A stretch of 64,000 nt of DNA from Trifolium pratense (GCF_020283565.1 NC_060061.1:744001-808000); one strand, 5' to 3'; numbered from the stretch's first letter, positions 22,030-34,185 are shown. The notes: generated from the letters alone by a model not told the origin. Made by a program: numbers and translations.

Positions 22030-22982
22030 TAGGGACGGAACCAGAAAAATTAATTGAGGGTGACGAAAAGATAACACGTGACAAATAATATTGATCAACT
22101 GTAACTAACTTTTACTATTAATAATTGTGTAAAATTTAGATTAATGAGAAAATAAAATCATACATTGTATCATTCAAAAGACGGTAACATATGTTTTAAT
22201 AATTGTCGAGATATGTAGAACAATTTGGTTAGAGTATAATTTTGTTTTGCGTTGATTCTACTGATTTACAAAATATATATATATATATATATAATTCACT
22301 ATTTAGGTGCATTTGATCCGCTAAAAAATAGAATATTGAATTGGACAACTTTTATTGTACCTTGTTTGATATATAAACTGGTTATGAGACTGGACAAAAC
22401 ATGTAGCAATAGATAGGACTACTTTTTGTCCACAGTACACCTATAAAAAAATGAAAATATCCATTTTATTTTATAATATAAAAATATTATCGCCTTATCT
22501 CTCCGGTATAGTTTTTTCCTGTCTTGTGCTATCTTGTTCCGTCCTATACTGTTCTGTCTAATACTTGTTGTTTTGCTAATCAAACACACTCTATATCGAC
22601 CTGTATAAATTAATGTGTATATTTGATCTCGTAAAAGTAGCTCAATTGATAACTACTAAAAATATTATTTGAAGGTCCAAGATTTAAATACTGGATTATC
22701 TATTTTTTTTAATATTTTTTTTACATTTATAATGTGTGAGCCTGGTCACTAAACAAAATAAAATAAAATTAATATTACATATTTGTATTTCAATAGCATT
22801 ATTGTGTTGGTGTTTAGTTTGTCTTGATGTTTTTTAACTCAAATATCTTACGGTGGCAGAGACTAAGTTTTTCATATCAAACTATAGGGGCGAACATTGT
22901 ATACATAAGCTCGGGTACTAAAGCATTATATACTTTAAGGGTGGCGACCGCCCCTTTTGCTATATAGGTAGTTCCGTCCCTG
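22030..22982. mobile_element. Non-autonomous hAT element, 953 bp, with 8-bp target duplication
   Basis: Ends are TAGGGACGGAAC and GTTCCGTCCCTG. Both flanks carry the 8-bp duplication CCTATATG (22022-22029 and 22983-22990), the hallmark of hAT transposition. There is no transposase frame. A second MITE is nested at about 22305-22592. Confidence 0.85.
22305..22592. mobile_element. MITE nested in the hAT element (family copy A)
   Basis: Begins GGTGCATTTGATCCG and ends TAATCAAACACACTC, with internal blocks (CTTTTTGTCC, CCTATACTGTTCTGTCTA) shared with the better preserved copy at 43213-43505. Ends are diverged, so it is old. Confidence 0.65.
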
Positions 22983-22990
22983 CCTATATG

Positions 22991-24300
22991 TTTTTGTGGG
23001 ATCTATTTATAATGATGTAGAGTTATTAGTAAGATGTAAAAGTTATAAACCGGACTCATTTAGAACTTAATAAGAGGTGATGGGTTGTAGGAAATGAGTG
23101 CATAAGTACTATTATTAAAAAATTATATATGGGTAAGCCACGAGATTTGGTCTAGTAGTGAGGGGTTTGGGTAGTATGTTATAGGTTATAGATGGATGAT
23201 ATGTATACGTGGGCCCCACTTAAATATCCAAAATTGAGTTTCCTCACTGTCGATGCTCCTACTTTCCTTATTTGCATGCAAATTCGTGACCATTTTGATC
23301 TCAACCAGATGATTCATAATTTAAAGATGCTACTACTTTGATCTAAATATAAGCAAAAAAATAGTTTTTTAGATTCATTGAATAAAACAAGTATTTGAAT
23401 TAAGTTTTTCAGAATCTAATTTTTACGTCAACTCATTTTGGCTAAGTGAAATCGAAACGTAGATTCAACTCATAAACTGGTAGAGTTTTTTTCAGATTAA
23501 AATGAACATATATTGTATACTATATTTTAACCTATTTAATTTTGAACGTAATATGAAATTAATAATGTTATTTTTAATTTACAAATTTAAGTATTGTGAA
23601 TATTAATTAAGAAAAATATGACAAAATTAATAGATTATTAATTTTAAATAAAAAAAAGTTTTAAATATTTGATAACTTACACTTAATTTATTTTCTATCA
23701 TTCTCTTTAGTTAAATATGACTATATATATAGTCATGCATTTCAATAACAAATAACACTACAACTATATTCTCATCAATATATCTTGTAAAGAAATAATA
23801 TGTATCTCATTTTTTTTCACATATTAAATATGACTATTTAAACCATGCATATCATATGAGATTAAATATTATATATAATTGAAATACAAAGTGATTGTAT
23901 ATTTTTAACTCGTGTTGTTTTATTTGATTTTTACGAAACCCCTATTATCTATGTATCTTCTTTTTTTACAATATTTATGTATCTAATATTTATCAAATAA
24001 TTTATTGTTTCTAAATGTCCACAGATCTATTTAAATGTCCATGATTCTTAGTTCAACGGATAGAAATATCGAAATTGTTATGTCAGACGTCATTTCGTCT
24101 ATCTATCAAAAAATTATTATATTTAAATAATCGCATAAATTTTTGCAATATTATATTATTTTATCAAAATATAATAGTTACTTTTTTTTTGTTTCTCACT
24201 TATTTTAATATATTCTTTTTATATTTTATTTTTTCCGCACACGTAGATAAAAATATGAGACATTGTTGAAAACACACGAGTACTATAAATTATTATTTGT
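22991..24300. other. Intergenic, AT-rich, one MITE fragment
   Basis: At about 23338-23415 the text 'tctaaatataagcaaaaaaatag...agattcattgaataaaacaagtatttg' is one half of the MITE type seen at 14584. The rest holds no supported gene. Confidence 0.45.
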
Positions 24301-24437
24301 CTCCCTCTGTTCCTCTATCCCTTTTTATAAGCAAATATTCTCATTGAATAATTAATATACTTGGTGCATAATATAGACCAAATAATCAATTATTCAACCA
24401 TGATTTTTGCTTATAAAAAGTAAAATAACAAAGAGAG
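24301..24437. mobile_element. MITE, 137 bp, CTCCCTCTGTTCC type
   Basis: Left end CTCCCTCTGTTCC ... CTTTTTATAAGCAAA is mirrored by TTTGCTTATAAAAAGTAAAA ... AAAGAGAG. Inner blocks also pair (TTGAATAATTAAT / ATCAATTATTCAA), so it folds into a hairpin. Confidence 0.65.
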
Positions 24438-24984
24438 TATATAGTATTATAAAAAATAATCACAAGTGGTGTAAATAATTGTTACTCGTATAATTATTAA
24501 CATAAACTATTATAAAAAATTAAGTGTCTCTCTGGATAAGATATTATATTTATTTATTACTAATATGATAAAACTGAACTTTTGAATTGACTAAAACAAA
24601 TTAAATTTTTAAATCGATAGGAAAGAGAATATTATGCAAATTTCCACATTTAAATATCCAATATATCCTACTACTCAAATTTTATAAACTGTTAACGGCC
24701 TTAACCAATATTTTTGCATCACCATAATGTTCATACACCTTGAAATATGAAATTCCACTTCTCAAATCTTAAAAACTGTTACTCTTATATGTAATTGTAC
24801 TAAAAGTCACGTGAATTTATCGCTTCAGTAACAATATTTATCTCACAATCGGCTTCCTTCTACTTGTAATTATTTTTTATAAGCAATAAAATATTATATA
24901 AAAGAAAGTACTAAGGATATTTTAACCAATACAAGAGAAAGTTTTAGATGCTTTGAAGGCAATCTAAAGAATTAGTACATCAAT

Positions 24985-25458
24985 TGATATAGGAATAACA
25001 TAAATTCCTTCCACTCCAACTAACAAACCAAAATCAAGAAAAGTGTTTAATCTTATCCGCTACATTACTTAGAATGATTGAAACACCTTTAAAAATAATG
25101 TTATTTCTAAGATTTCAAATACTCCAAGTTGTAGCACACCAAATCAATTGTCTCACTTTCTTGAATTTGCTAGCTTTAAGGGGTTCACCAAAAGCAATGA
25201 AGTGCGCACATCCAACTTCTTGTGTAGCAGGACTAAAGTCGAGTCAGTCATAAATAGCGTTCCATAAGCTACACGCCAAGGGACATTAAAAAAAATATGT
25301 GTGGCTTTCCGATATGCAACAGCATAACACACAAGACTATTAAACAGTTTCTCCTTCATGGCCAATTTGTTACACAATAAGCGCCAACCAAAAACACTTA
25401 TCTTAGCTGGAATATGATTCACCCATAGTTCTTTTTCTTTGTACTTGAATTGAAACAA
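24985..25458 (-). pseudogene. LINE zinc-binding (zf-RVT) domain remnant
   Basis: Minus strand 25458-25153 reads WVNHIPAKISVFGWRLLCNK and onward, matching the zf-RVT domain that follows reverse transcriptase in plant L1-type ORF2. After a shift, 25155-25080 reads LIWCATTWSIWNLRNN, the usual Trp-rich continuation (compare LIWLASIWVVLTERNH in the LINE at 30399-30956). It is frameshifted and truncated on both sides. Confidence 0.7.
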
Positions 25459-25702
25459 ATTTAAACACGAGTAAATAAATAAATAAAAAGATAAAATTAG
25501 TATTAAAATTTTCTAGTGTTCCTCTTGTATAAAAATCCTCTTTTGTTTTCTCGCGCACGCAACGATCTTATACACCAATATCAATCATCTTCAAGCTTTG
25601 TATTTTACCTGTAGAGAGTAGTTTTAATTGTTTAAAAAAATTAAAATTATGTTTTTATTATGAACCTTACGATTAAGATTTAATGATCTTACACTTATGA
25701 CT

Positions 25703-25862
25703 TACCAAATGTTAGTTGGTTCAGTGGTGATTAGCGCTGAACTTGGTAGGGAGAACCAGGTTCGATCCCCCGCAACCTCATTTGGGAGGGGACTGAAACC
25801 ACTTAATGTCAGAACTCGCCCCGAACTCTGGACTACTATGGTCCTCTTCCCCTAGAAACATG
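25703..25862 (+). mobile_element. tRNA-derived SINE
   Basis: An A-box-like GGTTCAGTGGTGATTAG and a B-box GGTTCGATCC (about 25769-25778) lie 35 nt apart, followed by a tRNA-unrelated body (GGGAGGGGACTGAAACCACT ...). This matches a SINE family widespread in legumes. It is not a functional tRNA: there is no acceptor stem or anticodon arm. Confidence 0.65.
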
Positions 25863-26008
25863 AGGATAAAAGCAAAAAAAAATATATAACACGAGAACAT
25901 ACAACATTAAGCATAAAAAGACAAAACAATAACAACAACAAATTGCATTTAAAATATCAACACGTACCATCAGAAACACCCTAACCTTATTATTGAAGGA
26001 ACTTACTA

Positions 26009-26350
26009 ATAGGGATGTCAATGGGTATGGGTAGGCTACTATAGTATCTATCCTCATATTCACAGTTTGAAAAAATACTTGTACTCATTTGCATACTTGC
26101 GTGGGTAACAACTTTTGTACTCATCCCCATATCCTATGGGTATCTAAGTACTCATACTCGTACCCGTTACCCGCATTTTATTAAAAATAAATCGATCAAT
26201 TATAAAATATCGTATCGTTTTAATATAATTAATTATTTTTTAAAAGATTTAAATGTCGACTCATGAAAATTATAAACAAAAATTTGATTAACATCATGTT
26301 AAAGTTCATCTCTTTGTTAACATATTCACATTTTGTTTGTATTAGGTTAT
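26009..26350. repeat. Dispersed repeat with GGGTAYGGGTA blocks
   Basis: Starts TAGGGATGTCAATGGGTATG and repeats 'gtactcatR...cccatatcc...tacccgttaccc'. This is a common plant repeat whose opening resembles a hAT-type end. The expected mirrored right end is not found; the palindrome described next takes its place. Confidence 0.45.
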
Positions 26351-26760
26351 AAATAAATATTTTATTAAAAATGTGTAATAGTTTAATAGTGTTGTATTAT
26401 TTTAAATTGATAAACATATTTTTTTTAAGGAGATGGATAAACATATGTTATTATATAATAATATATATAAAATAAATAAATATATATATATATATATTAT
26501 GGGGTATGGGTGCGTGTACGTGTACCTTAGTACCCACCCCGCCCCATACCTAAAGTAAATAAATATATATTATGTGGGTATGAGACGAGTGGGTACTAAG
26601 GTACACGTACCCGCACCCATACCCCGTAATATATATTTATTTATTTTATATATATTATTATATAATAACATATGTTTATCTCCTTAAAAAAAATTATCAA
26701 TTTAAAATAATACAACACTATTAAACTATTACACATTTTTAATAAAATGTTTATTTTATA
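26350..26760. repeat. Near-perfect palindrome of about 410 bp
   Basis: The arm at about 26350-26540 is repeated in reverse complement at about 26575-26760 with only a few changes and small length differences in the (AT)n part. Shared blocks include TAATAGTTTAATAGTGTTGT, GGATAAACATATGTTATT and GGTATGGGTGCG / CGCACCCATACC. The spacer is about 40-60 bp. Confidence 0.8.
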
Positions 26761-26782
26761 GTTGTTTATGTTGTTTAGTAAT

Positions 26783-27067
26783 TGTCAAACCTATTCAGGA
26801 CTATGATGTGTTACTAGATGCTTAAGTATGCAGTTAGGCAGTTAGTAAGTCGGTTAGGTAGTTACACATTCAGTTAGTTAAGTTAGTTACTTATAGGATT
26901 AGTTACAATGTATAGTCTATAAATACAGAGTGTAACCTCCTCACTGTAATCATCTTTTTCATTCTTCAATTCAATAAACAAATTCCTCTTTTCTCCCTCA
27001 TCTCTTTTTGTCTCAAATCACAAAGTGTGAGTATGTGTCTGGTTATGCTTCAACATTTGTTCCAACA
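26783..27067 (+). mobile_element. Short Ty1/copia LTR (285 bp) with TATA box
   Basis: Runs from TGTCAAACC to TTCCAACA. It has a TATAAATA box at 26918-26925, a pyrimidine-rich leader and an AATAAA-like signal (TTCAATAAAC) near 26977. The next bases hold a primer site TGGTATCTAGAGCC (27071-27084), then the start of a copia Gag frame (NGLPNNLPTLEGKNWERLL, about 27142-27213) that is cut by the next element. Confidence 0.7.
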
Positions 27068-27213
27068 AATTGGTATCTAGAGCCTTTTGGTTTCAAGGTG
27101 CAGAGTGCACAAGATCCAAATTCTTGGGTGAATTCTCATCAATTCAGAAGCAATGACTGGGAATGGATTACCCAACAATCTTCCAACTCTTGAGGGAAAG
27201 AATTGGGAAAGAT

Positions 27214-29226
27214 TGTTGGGGTTGATTGCAATGTAAGTCTCACATTGCTAATGAAGGAAAAAAAAAAGGTCAAAGAAATTATATTAAAGAAGTCTCACAT
27301 CGCTTAGAATGGTGAAGCAATGGGGGGATCAAGGCTATATAATGGACCTAAGTTCTTTGTTTATAATTGCACCAGTCAGTAGCACTTTAAGCTTATATCT
27401 GACTTTTTTTGTTTTTCTCTTGTACTCTTGTATTAGAGGGTTGAGAGATGTAGTTAGGTATTTGCTTTGGAGAGTGCGGGTGTATTGGGGGCCAAGGGAA
27501 GGTTGAGGGTAGTCTATGTGTTGTAACAATTTTCACATAGTGTTTATTCTCTGGTTGTCATTTTTGACAACGACCATGGTTTTTCTCCGGTTTGGAGTTT
27601 CCACGTTATATTCTTGTGTTTTGATTGCGTTATTTTATTTTCTCTATGCCGGTTTTTCCTAACAACTGGTATCAGAGCTCTTGGTTTGATTTAGGAGGAG
27701 AGAGTTCCGCTGTGAAGTTTAGGCTAGAGAAAATTGATGTTTGGCTTGTAGAAAATCAAGTCAAGGATGTGTTGATGCAATCAGGGTTACATAAGGTCAG
27801 CCTGGAGAGGCAGTGGTAATAATACTCAACATCAGTCTGGAGATGCGGTGATAAGAATACTCGGGTTACGTCTGAAACAACAACTTATTATGATGCGGAG
27901 GTGCTAGTGGAAGTTGGGAATCGGTGGAGTGTTGAGTCATGGACTTTGGAAGCTCCTATCACATGTGTTTGAAGAAGAAATACTTTTGAATCCCTAGAGC
28001 TAGTTGAAGGTGGAGTTGTTCATCTCGGTGATGGAAAGCTTGTAAGGTTCAAGGTATGGGTGAGTTTCTTTTAACATAATGCGAGGTATTTTCTAGAACT
28101 TTGATGCATAGATAGTAGGTAGATACTTGTTAGATAGTTCTACTATTATTGGTTATGCATCTATTACTAGTGGTGATTCTCATGTTTTGGTTAAGTTATG
28201 GATCTTCGGGTGGGTACTTGTTAGTGACATGAGTTTAGTTGGACTAGTGAAACAAGGTTTACTAGGTGATGTAACTAAACTGGAATTGTTGGAGCCTAAC
28301 AATGGCCTGAGGTGGTTTCATAGATGTTTGAAGTTGTTCAAGTGACACATTGGCATCGGTTGACATGGATGCAAGGTGTGTGATGATAGCGTGCAGGCAT
28401 TGGTTGGCATTGATGCAAGGTACGCGATTATCTCGATGGCTGATGAACTTCCGGAGAAAGCCAACATGGAAGTTGCACCATAAATTTTCAGCGAGGTTTC
28501 GAGATGAAATTCTTGGGATGGCTTGGTTCCAAGTGAAGAAAAATCTTGGGATGGTTTAGTTTCAAGTGAAGAAAATTTTGGGATATATGGTTTAGTTCCA
28601 AGTGGAGTATACTCTTTATGGTGGAGTATGATAATTTAATTTGTCGGTATAGACAATGAGAATTATTATTGTCGGTGAAGACAATGTTTGTCAGTATAGA
28701 CAATGGAAGCATAAGATAATGATTGTCGGTGTAGACAATGAAGATTGAAGACCATTACAATCAAGGTGGAGATTGTTGGGGTTAATTGCAATGTAAGTCC
28801 CACATTGCTAATGAAGGAAGAAAAAAAAAGGTCAAAGAAATTATATTAAAGAAGTCTCACATCGCTTAGAATGGTGAAGCAATTGGGGGATCAAGGCTAT
28901 ATAATGGACCTAAGTTCTTTGTTTATAATTGCACCAGTCAGTAGCACTTTAAGCTTATATCTGATTTTTTTTGTTTTTCTCTTGTACTCTTGTATTAGAG
29001 GGTTGAGAGATGTAGTTAGGTATTTGCTTTGGAGAGTGCGGGTGTATTGGGGGCCAAAGGAATGTTGAGGGTAGTCTATGTGTGGTAACAATTTTCACAT
29101 AGTGTTTATTCTCTGGTTGTCGTTTTTGACAACGACCGTGATTTTTCTCCGATTTGGAGTTTCCACGTTATATTCTTGTGTTTTGATTGCGTTATTTTAT
29201 TTTCTCTATGCCGGTTTTTCCCAACA
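27214..29226 (+). mobile_element. Non-autonomous LTR retrotransposon (2.0 kb), copia-type
   Basis: Two LTRs, 27214-27664 (451 bp) and 28774-29226 (453 bp), start TGTTGGGGTT and end CCYAACA; they differ at only a handful of sites. A primer site TGGTATCAGAGCTC follows LTR1 (27667-27680). A purine tract CAAGGTGGAGA precedes LTR2 (28763-28773). TATA-like TATATAAT lies at 27336. The 1.1-kb interior has only a degraded Gag start (VKFRLEKIDVWLVENQVKDV, about 27709-27770) and no protease, integrase, RT or RNase H. The bases outside the two LTRs do not match, so no 5-bp target duplication is visible. Confidence 0.85.
28500..28738. repeat. Two minisatellites upstream of LTR2
   Basis: First, about three units of 30 bp like CTTGGGATGGTTTAGTTCCA + AGTGAAGAAAAT (28511-28605). 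Then four units of a 17-bp core TGTCGGTRTAGACAATG spaced at 25-50 bp (28643, 28669, 28689, 28717). Both lie inside the non-autonomous LTR element. Confidence 0.7.
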
Positions 29227-30285
29227 GTTTTGACAATTTTTATTGTTAACAAAATTCTCTTTTTAGTTGTTTAACAATAAAGAGAATTTTATACACCTCT
29301 CAAATGATGCAAAAATTCTCTTTCGTCTTATATTGTTTTAGAATGTTCCACGCACTACCTTGAACACTCACATAGATAAGCTCTCCCTTGTTTCTCAGCT
29401 TGTGATTTGTCCAAATTACCCAATTTAAACATCCAAATTTATACACAATATCAAAAACTATCTATAGAAAATTATTAATTGAATTTTACAATGTCAATTT
29501 GATTATATTTTTGAAACATTCAATGTTAATATTTTTCGTATTATATTGGTCGGAAAGATAATGAGTTATCTATTCCAAGAAAGAAGAAAATGGATTTGAT
29601 GCAGTTATTAATTGTTTCTGACCGTCTAATAAAAAACGAGTGGTTGAGATTTAATTCTATCTAAACCGTCCGATCTCTTTTGTGCAGATGTGATCGTCGG
29701 CGTTAACTGTGAATAGCCGTTGCAACGGGTGATCCAAATCTAACAAATACTACAATTGAAGAGCAGTCAATGAATTGAGTTTCATTTTCAGTAGCTATCA
29801 AGCCTTAGTTATTAACTACAGTACTGATTAATAATAATTCATGATCCATCGATTTTGAATAACCGAGTAATAATTGGTGTGGCTGGGTCCATGTTAAGAC
29901 GATGGGTAACGAACTCATCACATCACATCACAATCACACTCAGAATTATATGAACTACTAAATACTAATGAGTAGTTAGAACCGTTAGATGTTTGTATGA
30001 GATCTTGTGGTGAAGAAGAGATGATGTTTCTTCTTTGATGTCGGCATGACCGTACAATTTCTTATCATTGGTTTTGGTAGTTGTCACTTGTCATTTGTCA
30101 ATTACCATAACAGTAACAATTGACAGGCTTTAAATAAGTTGTACGTACAAAATTATTGTGGACATGTCTTTTTTTATCTTACCAATCACACAAGAATTAA
30201 GATGGACAAAGACAGGGAAACCATAAATAAGCAAAAGATAAATAATATAGCATATTCAAATATTTTGCATATTCAATTGAATATG
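29227..30285. other. Intergenic, no supported gene
   Basis: AT-rich. A TTTTGACAATTTTTATTGTT hairpin-like stretch and CATCACATCACATCACAATC short repeats (29918) are the only structures noticed. Confidence 0.45.
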
Positions 30286-33200
30286 TTTTTTTTTAACAAG
30301 TCAAAATGAGATATATTAACAAAACAAGTCTTCTTAGTATAAGATGTATCAAGATAGACTATCAAAGTTTACAAATAGTCATAGAAAGAAATAAACAATC
30401 ATACAAGGTTCAAACATAATAAAGGATTAGACCACCAACTATGGTAGTTTGCGACTAAAGTAACACTCGTCATCTTCAACCACCTATAGGAGAAAAGCTT
30501 GATCTCGCCCAACAACTGATAAATAGTACTGACTGAGCCTCTGAATAACATGTGATTTCTTTCCGTCAACACAACCCAAATGCTAGCAAGCCAAATGAGT
30601 TGTAAAAAAGACCGACGTGCTTTAGATCCACCAGCTGAGAGAGTAAACTGAACAAATTGATCCCGGATAGAAGTAGAAACCACCGAAGAAATGTCAATCC
30701 AAGTCCGAACTAGATCCCAAAGAGAACCAAAAGTGCTGCAAGAGATGAATAAGTGATGACCCGACTCTACCACCCCACAACCAGATACACACAAATGAGC
30801 TGCAAAAGATAATATGCCTCTAGTAACCAGGTTTGACTTAGTAGGCAACCTGTCACGCAGTAAACGCCACGCAAAAATGGAAACCTTCAAGGGAACTTGA
30901 GGGTGCCAAATGAGATGCTCTGCCTCATCCAAAGTAACTGAGTCAAGAGTAGTCAAGAGCTGATATGCTCCACGGACAGTAAAGCCTGTATCGGGGTCTG
31001 ACTGCCACTACCACCTATCTGAAGACTGTGTCTGTAAAGAAATGTTAGAAAGTAAAGACTGACACTCTCCTAGCATCTCCTCCTCCCACGCCCTCAACTG
31101 CCTACGCCACACCCAGGCTGCCCCATCCGTCCCCCACCCACGATAGAACATCTCAGCCACCGTAAACGATTTGGTCTCAGCTAACTCAAACAAACGCCTA
31201 AACCGCTCACTCAAAGGGGCCTCATCTAACAAAGGATCGGTCCAGAAAAAAATATCGACACCGTCCCCCACCCTCCTAACAACATGATCCCCAAACCATC
31301 TACCCTTTGACACACCAACACCCTCCCTAATACTCGCTATCTCTCGCCACCACATAGACCCGTGCCTCCCTCCAGCTCTCAGTCGCCCTCGCTCCATCCC
31401 GTACCGGGCTGCCAACACTCTAAACCACATCCCCTCTCTATCGACTAACATCCTCCAACACCATTTACCTAAAAGTGCCAAGTTAAACTCCCTCAACTGC
31501 CTAACCCCCAGACCTCCATACTCCTTACGTAGACAAATAATTTTCCAATTAACCCAAGCACTTTTCCTAAAATCCTCCCACCCCCCCCCCCCCAAAAAAA
31601 AAATAATTAAAAGAGATTCAATAGAAGAAATGATACCTGAGGGAGCTTTGAAAAAGGATAGAGAATAGACAGGTAGAGAGGTCAAAACGGATTTCAGTAA
31701 AACCAGGCGACCACCAAAAGAAAGAAAACGACTTTCCACCCAGATAATCTATTTTTTAAACGAGCCAACAACGGTTCCCAAAAGACGAAACGCCTCGAAT
31801 CGCCCCCAATAGGAAGACCTAGATAAAGGAAAAGAATTTTTCTCACTTTACAACATAAAGCCGACGCAGCCTCGTATAACCAAGAATCAGGAATATTAAC
31901 CCCAACCAACATACTTCTGTTGAAATTAACTTTCAAGCCAGACATCGTCTCAAACAGCACCAAAACAGCCCTCAAGGCCCGAACATTAACCCAGCTCTTT
32001 TCACCAAGCAGAAGAGTGTCATCAGCAAATTGGAGATGCGTCACCGAGATAGGATCAAACTCGCCCATGTTATACCCCGTAAAAAAGTTCTAAGTAACCA
32101 TAGCCTCCATCAACACATTTAAACCCTCAGCAGCCAGGAGAAAAAAGGAAAGAAGATAAAGGGTCTCCTTGTCTAAGACCCCTCTCGAGAGGGAATTCGT
32201 CAGTTGGACAACCATTGACAAGAACAGAAGTCGTAGTCGTGCCCACACACTCCCTAATCCATTTCCTCCACATGATTGGAAACGACATTCTCTCCATGAC
32301 CTTATCCAGGTACCCCCAATCCACCGAATCATAGGCCTTCTCAAAATCCACTTTGAAAAGCATAAGTTCTTTTTTAGACTTTCGAGCCTCATCCACTACC
32401 TCATTAGCAATGAGAATACCATCAAGAATTTGTCTATCCTTAACACACGCCGACTGAGACTCTGATATCACACTACCAATAACAAGACGCAACCTATTAG
32501 CCAAAACCTTTGCCAAAATTTTATAAAGGCTTCCAACAAGCGAAATCGGCCTAAACTCATTCAACCGTTGGGGACTATCAACATTTGGGATCAGGGCTAT
32601 GAAAGTAGAATTGATGCCCTTAGTCATTTTACCATTCCGATGGAAATCAGAAATAAAGCGCATGACATCACCTCGAAGCTCAGCCCAAAAATCCTTTATG
32701 AAACCAAAATTTATCCCGTCAGGACCAGGGCTTTTATAGCTATCACAGTCCCACACAGCTGATTTCACCTCGATTTTCGTGAAAGGTTTAGTGAGGCTAC
32801 TGCACTCAAGATGATTCAACCTTTTAAACAAGAGATTATCCACCCCGGGCCTCTCCACGTTGGAGGACTTAAAGTGAGACGCAAAATGCGAAAACACGGC
32901 CTGCTGAATAGGAGACACGCCCTCCAGAGTAGCCTCACCCACTTGAATCACAGAAATAGCATTCCCCCGGTGACGACCTGCAACAACAGAATGAAAATAT
33001 TTCGAGTTCGCATCTCCTTCTTTAAGCCACAACGAGCGAGACTGTTGCCAGCTGATGCTAGCACTCATCCGAGAGAGCGAGTGAATATCCGTTGTGACCT
33101 CGTGCAACTCCTCTAACTCATCACCAGACAGGTCATCCTCCTCCTCCTTCTGGTCTAAAAACGACAACCTGTCTTTTAAAGAATCAATACGACTAGGCAA

Positions 33201-33682
33201 ATTTTGAACATGAGTCTTGTGTCAGTCTTTAAAAGCCACCTTTATCATCTTAAGCTTTTCCTTGAGCACGTAATCACCCCAGCCATCGATTTGAAACGAA
33301 TTCCACTTCTCTTTTACAAACAACTTATACCCAGAAACATCTTTCCAACACTTGAGCATCCTAGAGGGACGAGGTCCCCAGTCTTCCTCATTCGCATAAA
33401 GGACTAAAGGACAATGATCAGACAACCCTCTCAAATTTTCCATCTATTTACAATTGGGCCAGGTCAAACATCATTCCTCAGATAGAAGAAACTTGTCTAA
33501 CCGGCTCATCGAGAGACCATCCCCTTTAAACCAAGTAAACTTTCGACCTATCAGGGGAAGATCCACCAAGTTGTTATCATCAATAAAACGATTAAAAGGG
33601 ATGTGATCATGACTGCGTTGCCCTCCCCGAGAGGAACGACGTTCATCAACGTGTTTAACCGCATTGAAATCCCTAGTTTTTT
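30286..33682 (-). pseudogene. L1-type LINE, 5'-truncated ORF2 with several disruptions
   Basis: Read leftward. 33682-33471 is the end of the endonuclease (NAVKHVDERRSSRGG, NNLVDLPLIGRKFTWFKGDG, LDKFLLSEE), then 33443-33222 (GLSDHCPLVLY). 33200-32127 is the reverse transcriptase N-terminal half (KSPGPDGINFGFIK, FRPISLVGSLYKILAKVLAN, FKVDFEKAYDSVDW, RGLRQGDPLS). 32068-31694 carries the catalytic FADD box (THLQFADDTLLLGE). 31739-31008 is the post-RT region, and 30956-30399 the zf-RVT domain (PQVPLKVSIFAWRLLRDRLP). Frameshifts or stops separate each block, one of them in a C12-A9 run near 31580. A T-run at 30286-30294 is the poly(A) tail seen from the plus strand. ORF1 and most of the endonuclease are missing. 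Confidence 0.88.
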
Positions 33683-34043
33683 TATATTCGTTTTTTCTAA
33701 ATCGAATCACTAATTTTGACATAATATAACATAAACACACATTATTGAAGAACAAAACATAGTCAAAATCATAAAAAAATTTCAAAAAATTGTATTTCAA
33801 AAATGATTTTTATGAAAATCTATTTGAAAGAGTTTCAAAATTAAGTGATTTTTCGAAACATAATCCATTATTTATTTATTCCCAAAGAGTCAAAGTTGTG
33901 ACAAATTTAAACATTGCTTATTTGTTAGAGAAATTAGAATTTTCCTCAATGTATTAGTGTCACTCTATTAACCTCGGAACTAATAATTTTAACTTCGATA
34001 ATATTGTTGAATAAAAAAAAAAAAGCAAGAACGGGTAGAATGG
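33682..34043. repeat. 362-bp direct repeat, copy 1
   Basis: About 90-95% identical by eye to 35046-35408. It starts exactly where the LINE endonuclease reading ends and reads on the minus strand through FFNNVCLCYIMSKLVIRFRK. The right boundary is GGTAGAATGG. Confidence 0.85.
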
Positions 34044-34155
34044 TTAGAAATAATGTAATTACATGGTAACTTCGAAATTTGTTCATGTCCAAGTTTGCTA
34101 ATGTAACTACATTTGTTTCTTTTTTGAACAAATTACATTTGTTTCTTAATACATA

Positions 34156-34185
34156 CTAGTTCTAGTGCCCGTGCTAACGCACGGG
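34156..34185 (-). mobile_element. Second Helitron 3' terminus (minus orientation)
   Basis: On the minus strand: stem CCCGTGC / GCACGGG with loop GTTA (34185-34168), then 8 nt, then CTAG (34159-34156) followed by T. The Helitron body would extend rightward from here; its 5' end was not found. The end resembles that at 11084 but belongs to another family or subfamily. Confidence 0.75.

Noticed and set aside
25703..25780. tRNA gene
   Set aside because: A- and B-box-like sequences are present, but no acceptor stem, D-arm or anticodon arm can be paired; it is a SINE head.
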